Positions 57,849 through 64,000 of a stretch of DNA of 64,000 bases are shown here, piece after piece. A program made the position numbers and the translations under genes. The stretch comes from Tepidicella xavieri (GTDB taxonomy: Bacteria; Pseudomonadota; Gammaproteobacteria; Burkholderiales; Burkholderiaceae_C): the NCBI RefSeq assembly GCF_004363315.1, contig NZ_SNYL01000002.1, positions 186,001 through 250,000 of the forward strand, written 5' to 3'. The first letter of the stretch is position 1. Every line of letters begins with the position of its first letter. Below the pieces are notes generated by a model. That model ran no database searches. It worked only from the letters and a program-made list of their open reading frames with translations, and was not told where the DNA came from.

Positions 57849-58331
57849 ATGCTGAGAACCCTCAAGGAATTTTTCGATCAACTCGCCCGCCAGCTAGACG
57901 CCCCTGCGGCAGGCAGCCCCGGCCCGGCGGCCGACCACGCGCTGGAACTGGCCACGGCCGTGCTGCTCGTGGACGTGATGCGGGCCGAGCCCACCATGGG
58001 CGAGGCCGAGCGCGACGCGGTGCTGCTGGCGCTGCGGCGCAAGTTTCACCTGACCGATGACGAACTCGCCCGCCTGCTGGACCTGGCGCACGAAACCGCC
58101 CGCACCAGCAACGACTACTACCAATTCACCAACCGCCTCAACGAGCGCTTCACCCAGGCCCAAAAGATCCAAGTCATCGAAGCCATGTGGGAAGTGGCCT
58201 ATGCCGACGGCACCGTCTCCGCGCTGGAAAACCACATCATCAGCAAGGTGGCAGGCTTGCTGCACGTCACGCACGGCGAGTACATCGCCGCCAAGCTGCG
58301 GGCGCAGGAAAACGCGGGGCTGCGTGGCTGA
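57849..58331 (+). CDS. TerB-like (DjlA N-terminal fold) protein
   Basis: 160 residues, all-alpha, matching the TerB/DjlA N-terminal helical fold named for tellurite resistance. Segments ATAVLLVDVMRAEPTMGEAERDAVLLALRRKF and IQVIEAMWEVAYADGTVSALENHIISKVAGLL show the paired metal-binding Asp/Glu helices. A genuine tellurite operon (terZ, terD, terC) is absent, so resistance should not be assumed. It lies 6 bases before the EamA gene. Confidence 0.85.
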   Translation: MLRTLKEFFDQLARQLDAPAAGSPGPAADHALELATAVLLVDVMRAEPTMGEAERDAVLLALRRKFHLTDDELARLLDLAHETARTSNDYYQFTNRLNERFTQAQKIQVIEAMWEVAYADGTVSALENHIISKVAGLLHVTHGEYIAAKLRAQENAGLRG

Positions 58332-58337
58332 GCCTGC

Positions 58338-59234
58338 ATGAGTGCCGCGCTGACCGCCGAATTCGTCCTGCTGGCTGCGCTGTGGGGCTCATCGTTTCTG
58401 TTCATGCTGCTCGGGGCCGCCGAGTTCGGCCCCTGGGCCACGGCCGGCCTGAGAGTGGCGGTGGCCAGCGCGGCGCTTCTGCCCGTGCTCGTCGCCGCAG
58501 GCCACTGGCCCACGCTGCGGCGCCATGCCCGGGCCATCCTGCTGATCGGCCTGGTCAACTCGGCCATCCCTTTTGCGCTCTACGCCTACGCGCTGCTGAC
58601 CATTTCCACCGGGGTGTCGGCCATCCTGAACGCCACCACCCCGCTGTTCGGCGCTCTGGTGGCCTGGGCCTGGCTGAAGGACGCGCCGGGGCGCAGCCGC
58701 GCCGTGGGGCTGGGCATCGGCTTTGCCGGCGTGGTGCTCCTGTCCTGGCCCAAGGCCGATTTTTCGGCCGGAGGCACCGGCTGGGCGGTGCTGGCCTGCC
58801 TGGGGGCGGCCCTCAGCTATGGCGTGGCCGCCAGTTGCACCAAGCGCTATCTCACCGGCGTGCATCCGCTGGCCACGGCCACCGGCAGCCAGATCGGCGC
58901 CACCCTGGGCCTGGCGCTGCCCACCGTCTGGTTCTGGCCCAGCCAAAACCCCGGCCCTCTGGCCTGGGGCTCGATCTTGGCGGTCGGCGTGCTGTGCACG
59001 GCGCTGGCCTACATCTTGTATTTCCGCCTGATCGAGAAGGCCGGCCCGAGCAAGACGCTGACCGTGACGTTTCTGATTCCTGTGTTTGCCATCGGCTATG
59101 GCGCCGTGCTCCTGGGCGAACCCATCACCGGCCCGATGGTGGCAGGCGGCGCCGTGATTCTGGCCGGCGTGGCGCTGGCCACCGGCTGGGCGCGTTGGCC
59201 CCGGTCTGACAATGGCGCACAATCTCGCCCATGA
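58338..59234 (+). CDS. EamA/DMT family transporter
   Basis: 298 residues with ten predicted membrane helices in two EamA repeats, beginning [12 protein letters not shown] and, in the second half, [15 protein letters not shown]. Drug/metabolite transporter superfamily; the substrate (an amino acid or metabolite) cannot be assigned. It overlaps aroQ by 4 bases (ATGA) and follows terB by 6, so the three are likely one operon. Confidence 0.87.
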   Translation: MSAALTAEFVLLAALWGSSFLFMLLGAAEFGPWATAGLRVAVASAALLPVLVAAGHWPTLRRHARAILLIGLVNSAIPFALYAYALLTISTGVSAILNATTPLFGALVAWAWLKDAPGRSRAVGLGIGFAGVVLLSWPKADFSAGGTGWAVLACLGAALSYGVAASCTKRYLTGVHPLATATGSQIGATLGLALPTVWFWPSQNPGPLAWGSILAVGVLCTALAYILYFRLIEKAGPSKTLTVTFLIPVFAIGYGAVLLGEPITGPMVAGGAVILAGVALATGWARWPRSDNGAQSRP

Positions 59235-59686
59235 AGAAAATTCTCGTCCTCAACGGCCCCAACCTCAACCTGCTGGGCACGCGCGAACCCGAACAATACG
59301 GCCACACCACCCTGGCCGATGTGGAGGCCCTGTGCCAGGAGGCCGGCGCGCGGCTGGGCTATGCGGTGGAGTGCTTCCAGAGCAACTGGGAAGGCGCGCT
59401 GATCGACAAAATCCACGAATACGGCCGGCTGTACAAGGCCGGCGAAGCGCTGGGTTGCGTGTTCAATCCCGGCGCATACACCCACACCTCCATCGCGCTG
59501 CACGACGCCATCAAGGGCGTGGATGGCCTGCCCGTGATCGAATGCCACATCTCCAACGTGCATGCGCGCGAAGCCTTTCGGCACCATTCATGGATCTCGC
59601 CGGCCGCCGCCGGCATCGTGATCGGCTTCGGGGTGGACGGCTACCTCATCGCCCTCGAAGGGCTGGTGCGCAAGTACGGGCGCTGA
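59231..59686 (+). CDS. aroQ: 3-dehydroquinate dehydratase, type II
   Basis: Third step of the shikimate pathway. The type II dodecameric enzyme is clear from [19 protein letters not shown] (catalytic Tyr in EQYGH), [28 protein letters not shown] and [19 protein letters not shown] with the active-site histidine. 151 residues. Its 3' end overlaps the convergent MFS gene by 41 bases. Together with aroC below, two shikimate genes flank that carrier. Confidence 0.97.
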   Translation: MKKILVLNGPNLNLLGTREPEQYGHTTLADVEALCQEAGARLGYAVECFQSNWEGALIDKIHEYGRLYKAGEALGCVFNPGAYTHTSIALHDAIKGVDGLPVIECHISNVHAREAFRHHSWISPAAAGIVIGFGVDGYLIALEGLVRKYGR

Positions 59687-60845
59687 CCCAGGCCGCGCCC
59701 GTGGCCAGCAGCGCCGCCCCGGTCGCGACCCAGAACACCGCGCTGAGCCCCCAGCGGCTGCTCACCCATCCACCCAGCAGGCCGGCCACCACCCCGGCCA
59801 TGCCATAGCCCACCACCGAATAGAGGGCTTGCCCCCGGGCCTGGGTGCGGCCGGGGAAATGCTGGCTGACCCAGGCAATGCACACCGAATGATGCGCCGC
59901 GAACGTGATGGCGTGCGCCGCCTGCGCCAGAAACAGCACGCCCAGCCAATGCGGCCAGGCGGCCGTGGCCCACATGCGCAACACCGCCACCACCCCCGCC
60001 AGCACCAGCCAACCGCCCAGCGGCAGCACAGGCATCCAGCGGCCCTGCGTGAGAAACCAGCCGATTTCCACCACCACCGCGAAGGCCCACAGCAGACCGA
60101 TGGTGGTTTTGCTGTAGCCCAACTCATGCAGGTACAGCGAAAAGAAGATGTAGATGAAGATGTGCGCCAGCACGTGCAGAAACAGCGACACGAAAAACCA
60201 CCGCACCGCGGGCCGGGCCAGCACATGCCGCACGCTGACGGCATCGGCATGGGCATGCCGGGGCTCGCGGACCGAAGGCATGAACCAGACGCTGACCACG
60301 ACGGCCAGCAGGGTCCAGGCCGTCCAGGCGGGAAAACTGCCCATGCCATGGCGTTCGAACCACGCGCCGGCCAGCAGCACGGTCACCAGGAACCCCAGCG
60401 ACCCCCACACCCTCACCCGCCCATAACGGCGCACGTCGATCCCCGCTTCGGTGCTGACCCGCTGGGCCAACACCGTCTCGCTCAGCGGCATCATGCCGCT
60501 GGTGTGGGTGAACATCAGCAACAGCACCGCAAACAGCCCCACCACCCCCCATTCCACCCACAACGCCAGCGACGCCAGCAGGGCCAACAAGGCGCAATAG
60601 CGCAGCAGCCACACCCGGTGCCCGGTGTGGTCACTCAACCAGGCCCAGAGGTAAGGGGCAAACAGGCGCGTGGCCGACGGCAGCGAGGTCAGCACGCCAA
60701 TCGTCAGCAACCCGAGGCCCAGGTGATTCAGCCACAGCGGCAGATAGGGGTTGAAAAAGCCGACGTGAGCGAAATAACTCGCCGAGAGGGCCGCGAACGG
60801 CCACAGCGAGGCTTGCGCCGGCACAGTGGGGGAGCGCACGCGCAA
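59646..60845 (-). CDS. MFS transporter, HcaT/MFS_1-like
   Basis: 399 residues with 12 predicted membrane helices, opening with [20 protein letters not shown] and containing [19 protein letters not shown], the features of the 3-phenylpropionate permease-like (HcaT) branch. The substrate is not known. The 5' frame begins with TTG (60845) or GTG (60839); no ATG is nearby, so the start is uncertain. It lies 12 bases downstream of aroC on the same strand, a pairing seen in related genomes. Confidence 0.88.
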   Translation of the reverse strand: MRVRSPTVPAQASLWPFAALSASYFAHVGFFNPYLPLWLNHLGLGLLTIGVLTSLPSATRLFAPYLWAWLSDHTGHRVWLLRYCALLALLASLALWVEWGVVGLFAVLLLMFTHTSGMMPLSETVLAQRVSTEAGIDVRRYGRVRVWGSLGFLVTVLLAGAWFERHGMGSFPAWTAWTLLAVVVSVWFMPSVREPRHAHADAVSVRHVLARPAVRWFFVSLFLHVLAHIFIYIFFSLYLHELGYSKTTIGLLWAFAVVVEIGWFLTQGRWMPVLPLGGWLVLAGVVAVLRMWATAAWPHWLGVLFLAQAAHAITFAAHHSVCIAWVSQHFPGRTQARGQALYSVVGYGMAGVVAGLLGGWVSSRWGLSAVFWVATGAALLATGAAWVSARTCAPALRGR

Positions 60846-60857
60846 CCGTCGTCCGGG

Positions 60858-61964
60858 TCAGCCGTTGCAGGGAGCCGACGCGGCAATCGGCCCGGGCGCC
60901 ACGGCCACATCCCCACACTGCGCCCGATGGCGCAGCGCATGATCCATCAACACCAAGGCCAGCAACGCCTCGGCGATGGGGGTGGCACGAATGCCCACGC
61001 ACGGGTCGTGACGGCCTTTGGTGATGACCTCGGTCGGCTGGCCCTGGGTGTCGATGCTGGGCCGCGGCACCAGAATGGAGCTGGTCGGCTTGATGGCCAG
61101 CGTGACCTCGATGTCCTGCCCGGTGCTGATGCCCCCCAGCACCCCACCGGCCTTGTTGCCCACGAAGCCTTGGGGCGTCAGGGCATCGCCGTGGGTGCTG
61201 CCTGTGTCGGCCACGCTGGCGAAACCGGCACCGATTTCCACCCCTTTGACGGCATTGAGCCCCATCATGGCGTAGGCGATGTCGGCGTCGAGCTTGTCGT
61301 AGAGCGGCTGGCCCAGGCCGACGGGCACGTTCTGCGCCGTCACGCGCAGGCGGGCACCGCAGGAGTCGCCACGTTTGCGCAGCTCGGCCATGTAGGCTTC
61401 GAGCGCCGACACATCGGCCACCGGCGCGAAGAACGGGTTGTTCGGGACATGGTCCCAACTCTCGAAGGGGATGTCGATCTGGCCAATGGCCGTCATGCAG
61501 CCGCGAAACGTGGTGCCGTATTTTTCCTTCAGCCACTTCTTGGCCACGGCACCGGCCGCCACGGTGGGTGCCGTCAGGCGGGCCGAAGAGCGACCACCGC
61601 CGCGCGGGTCGCGGATGCCGTATTTGTGCCAGTAGGTGTAGTCGGCATGGCCTGGGCGGAAGGTCTGGACGATGTCGCCGTAATCTTTGCTGCGCTGGTC
61701 GGTGTTGTGGATGAGCAGGCAGATGGGGGTGCCCGTGGTCTTACCCTGGTACACGCCACTGAGGATCTGCACCTGATCGGGCTCGTTGCGCTGCGTCACG
61801 AACTTGCTGGTGCCCGGGCGGCGACGATCCAGATCGGGCTGGATATCGGCCTCGCTGAGCGGCATGCCCGGTGGGCAGCCGTCGATCACGCAGCCAATGG
61901 CCGGGCCGTGGGATTCACCGAAGTTGGTGACGCAAAACAGGGTGCCGAAGGTGTTGCCGCTCAT
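60858..61964 (-). CDS. aroC: Chorismate synthase
   Basis: Last step of the shikimate pathway, using reduced FMN. Motifs in order: [56 protein letters not shown] and the C-terminal [11 protein letters not shown] with the active-site histidine-aspartate. 368 residues. Upstream of the HcaT-like MFS gene; a CBS protein gene lies 34 bases before its start on the same strand. Confidence 0.97.
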   Translation of the reverse strand: MSGNTFGTLFCVTNFGESHGPAIGCVIDGCPPGMPLSEADIQPDLDRRRPGTSKFVTQRNEPDQVQILSGVYQGKTTGTPICLLIHNTDQRSKDYGDIVQTFRPGHADYTYWHKYGIRDPRGGGRSSARLTAPTVAAGAVAKKWLKEKYGTTFRGCMTAIGQIDIPFESWDHVPNNPFFAPVADVSALEAYMAELRKRGDSCGARLRVTAQNVPVGLGQPLYDKLDADIAYAMMGLNAVKGVEIGAGFASVADTGSTHGDALTPQGFVGNKAGGVLGGISTGQDIEVTLAIKPTSSILVPRPSIDTQGQPTEVITKGRHDPCVGIRATPIAEALLALVLMDHALRHRAQCGDVAVAPGPIAASAPCNG

Positions 61965-61998
61965 GGGTGGGGATTATCCCAGAGCGGCCGGGCCAGGC

Positions 61999-62457
61999 TC
62001 ACGCCTTGGGGGCGGACTCTTCTTCCTCGGGCCAGTCGCGGATGTAGGCCTTGAGCATTTTGTTTTCGAAGTTCTGGCTGTCCACCACGGCCTTGGCCAC
62101 GTCGTAGAAGCTGATCACGCCCATGAGCATCTTGTTGTCCATGACGGGCATGTAACGGGTGTGTTTTTCCAGCATCATCGGACGCACCTGCTCCAGATCG
62201 GTTTCGGAGGTGCAGCTCATGGGGTGATCGTCCATGACGCTGCGCACCGTGCCATTGCCCACGCTGCCGCCGTTCTTGGCGATGGTGTGCAGCACCTCAC
62301 GGAAAGTGAGCATGCCCACCAGATCGCCATGCTCCATGACGGCCAGCGAGCCAATGTCGTACTGGGCCATGGTCTCGACGGCGCGGACCAGGGATTCGTC
62401 GGGGGACACGGTATAGAGCGTGCCACCCTTGACACGCAGAATGTCGCTGACTTTCAT
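61999..62457 (-). CDS. Two-CBS-domain protein
   Basis: 152 residues made almost entirely of a CBS pair: MKVSDILRVKGGTLYTVSPDESLVRAVETM and VRSVMDDHPMSCTSETDLEQVRPMML. Ends in an acidic tail (RDWPEEEESAPKA). Such stand-alone pairs bind adenine nucleotides and modulate other proteins; the target is unknown. Divergent from metY across 85 bases, which contain AT-rich promoter-like sequence. The ATG at 62457 is chosen over an upstream frame extension. Confidence 0.9.
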   Translation of the reverse strand: MKVSDILRVKGGTLYTVSPDESLVRAVETMAQYDIGSLAVMEHGDLVGMLTFREVLHTIAKNGGSVGNGTVRSVMDDHPMSCTSETDLEQVRPMMLEKHTRYMPVMDNKMLMGVISFYDVAKAVVDSQNFENKMLKAYIRDWPEEEESAPKA

Positions 62458-62542
62458 GGGATCTCTCCTCTGTCGCCGCTGTGGCGGATACGGTGTCAAA
62501 TATAGCCCACAATTGCGCTTGCACACACCCAGAGGAGACCCC

Positions 62543-63844
62543 ATGGCAGGATACGCCGACCCCGGCTTCGACACGCTGGCGCTGCACGCCGGCGCCGCCC
62601 CCGACCCCGCCACCGGCGCGCGCGCCGTGCCCATTCACCTGAGCACGTCGTTCGTGTTCGAATCGAGCGACCACGCGGCCGCCCTGTTCAACCTGGAGCG
62701 ATCCGGCCATGTGTACAGCCGCATCAGCAATCCCACCAACGCGGTGCTGGAGCAGCGCGTGGCGGCGCTGGAAGGCGGCATCGGCGGCATTGCGGTGGCC
62801 AGCGGCCAGGCGGCCCTGCACCTGAGCATTGCCACGCTCATGGGCGCGGGCTCGCACATCGTCGCGTCCACCGCGTTGTACGGCGGCAGCCAGAACCTGC
62901 TGCACTACACGCTGCGGCGCTTCGGCATCGAGACCACGTTTGTGAAGCCCAGTGACATCGACGGCTGGCGTGCCGCCATCCGTCCCAACACCAAGTTGTT
63001 CTTCGGCGAGACCGTGGGCAACCCGGGGCTGGACGTGCTGGACATTCCGACCGTGGCCCAGATCGCCCACGAGGCCGGCGTGCCGCTGCTGGTGGACTCC
63101 ACCCTGACCACGCCCTGGCTGATGAAGCCGCTGGACCTGGGCGCCGACATCGTCTACCACTCGGCCACCAAGTTCCTGAGCGGCCACGGCACGGTGGTGG
63201 GCGGCATCGTGGTGGACGGCGGCAGCTTCGACTGGGAGCGTTCGGGCAAATTCCCCGAACTCACCGCCCCTTACGAGGGCTTTCACCACATGGTGTTCAG
63301 CGAGGAATCCACCGTGGGCGCCTTCCTGCTGCGCGCCCGACGCGAGGGCCTTCGGGACTTTGGCGCCTGCATGAGCCCGCACACCGCCTGGCTGATCCTG
63401 CAGGGCATCGAAACCCTGCCGCTGCGCATGGCCCGCCACATGAGCAACACCGAAAAGGTGGTGCAGTTCCTGGCCAGCCACCCCTTCGTGAGCCGCGTAG
63501 GCCACCCGCTGCTGGAGTCCCACCCCAGCCACGCGCTGGCGAAAAAGCTGCTACCACGCGGTGCCGGCAGCGTGTTCAGCTTCGACATGAAAGGCAGCCG
63601 CGAGCAAGGCAAGGCCTTCATCGAAAGCCTCAAACTCTTCAGTCATCTGGCCAACGTGGGCGACTGCCGCAGCCTGGTCATCCACCCTGCCAGCACCACC
63701 CATTTCCGCATGACGGACGAGGCGCTGGCCGCCGCTGGCATCGGCCCGGGCACCATCCGCCTGTCCATCGGGCTGGAAGACCCGGACGACCTGATCGACG
63801 ACCTGAAGCGCGCCCTGAAAGCCGCAGAAAAGGCAGGAGCCTGA
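62543..63844 (+). CDS. metY: O-acetylhomoserine/O-succinylhomoserine sulfhydrylase
   Basis: PLP enzyme making homocysteine (from acylhomoserine and sulfide) for methionine. The PLP lysine is in HSATKFLSGHGT, with SRISNPTNAVLEQRVAALEGG and LLVDSTLTTPWLMKPLDLGADIV. 433 residues, the MetY length, longer than MetZ/MetB. A GAGGAGACCCC ribosome site precedes the ATG. It ends 2 bases before an alpha/beta hydrolase gene, which may be co-transcribed. Confidence 0.94.
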   Translation: MAGYADPGFDTLALHAGAAPDPATGARAVPIHLSTSFVFESSDHAAALFNLERSGHVYSRISNPTNAVLEQRVAALEGGIGGIAVASGQAALHLSIATLMGAGSHIVASTALYGGSQNLLHYTLRRFGIETTFVKPSDIDGWRAAIRPNTKLFFGETVGNPGLDVLDIPTVAQIAHEAGVPLLVDSTLTTPWLMKPLDLGADIVYHSATKFLSGHGTVVGGIVVDGGSFDWERSGKFPELTAPYEGFHHMVFSEESTVGAFLLRARREGLRDFGACMSPHTAWLILQGIETLPLRMARHMSNTEKVVQFLASHPFVSRVGHPLLESHPSHALAKKLLPRGAGSVFSFDMKGSREQGKAFIESLKLFSHLANVGDCRSLVIHPASTTHFRMTDEALAAAGIGPGTIRLSIGLEDPDDLIDDLKRALKAAEKAGA

Positions 63845-63846
63845 CC

Positions 63847-64000
63847 ATGATGATCGACGTGCACGGCGCCCCCCTCTACGCCTACACCGGCGGCAAGCCC
63901 TTCGACCCGGCCAAGCCCACGGTCGTATTCATCCACGGCCTGCTCAACGACCACAGCGTGTGGATTCTGCAGAGCCGCTACCTGGCCCATCACGGCTGGA
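63847..64000 (+). CDS. Alpha/beta hydrolase, N-terminal part (cut by window edge)
   Basis: The first 51 codons of a protein starting MMIDVHGAPLYAY, then KPTVVFIHGLLNDHSVW, the oxyanion-hole strand and HG motif of the alpha/beta-hydrolase fold. The nucleophile and rest are outside the window. It follows metY by 2 bases in the same direction. It could be a homoserine-acyltransferase-like or an esterase-like member; the visible part does not decide. Confidence 0.8.
   Translation, partial: MMIDVHGAPLYAYTGGKPFDPAKPTVVFIHGLLNDHSVWILQSRYLAHHGW

Noticed and set aside
57849-58331. Tellurite resistance operon
   Set aside because: Only a TerB-like fold protein is present; terC, terD, terZ and terE are absent.

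Overview
The window is a gene-dense, GC-rich bacterial chromosome segment. Gene order and protein character point to Burkholderiales, most like Comamonadaceae. The main reasons are the tRNA-Leu/tig/clpP/clpX/lon block, the gmk-rpoZ-spoT block, the cysS/ppiB/lpxH neighbourhood, a TIGR04438 Trp-rich protein, a lone Anbu proteasome-like gene and MetY-type methionine synthesis. Genus cannot be fixed from this sequence alone. No prophage, insertion sequence, CRISPR array or replication origin was seen. No gene-free stretch exceeds about 300 bases; the longest are about 200 bases, on either side of the toxin-antitoxin pair. Coding sense alternates in short operons, and many neighbours overlap by 4 bases.

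Layout. 1-4385: protein quality control (lon cut by the window edge, clpX, clpP, tig) and tRNA-Leu(UAG), all minus. 4477-9590: cofactor synthesis (panD; nadC-nadA with a secreted protein of unknown function; divergent panB-panC). 9609-12700: gpsA, secB, grxC and a rhodanese, then divergent gpmA. 12796-15875: a CtpA-type protease coupled to a MoeB/ThiF-type E1-like protein, then a convergent DUF429 gene. 15886-19462: folE followed 3 bases later by a short BLUF photoreceptor gene, a cardiolipin synthase/endonuclease-like pair and a Trp-rich membrane protein. 19590-21113: cytochrome c, a YefM/RelE-type toxin-antitoxin pair with a palindromic operator, and tRNA-Ser(GCU).

21150-26553: lysC, tilS, accA, a DNA glycosylase and cysS, all minus. 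26679-30059: a TPR protein, two cyclophilins, lpxH and mtfA, meeting a large DUF349 gene head on. 32705-37975: a CBS protein, hemW, rdgB, rph and a Ser/Thr phosphatase/kinase pair. 38029-42709: yicC, gmk, rpoZ, spoT and convergent greB. 42857-46730: Anbu-type peptidase coupled to an alpha/beta hydrolase, an MFS carrier and uppP. 46836-51111: a secreted Pro/Val/His-rich protein, a BepA-like M48-TPR lipoprotein coupled to a membrane retropepsin-like protease, and glnS. 51135-58331 looks the most accessory: a single-chain MmeI-type restriction-modification enzyme, a pRiA4b ORF-3 protein, a diguanylate cyclase, a small unknown protein, SelO and a TerB-like protein. 58338-64000: an EamA carrier, aroQ, an MFS carrier, aroC, a CBS protein, metY and a cut alpha/beta hydrolase.

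Most of the window is housekeeping. The best leads for undescribed biology are the folE-BLUF unit, the isolated Anbu gene whose probable promoter sits inside a perfect inverted repeat, the coupled envelope protease pair beside a His-rich secreted protein, the phosphatase-kinase unit, and a terminator-like hairpin directly ahead of secB.
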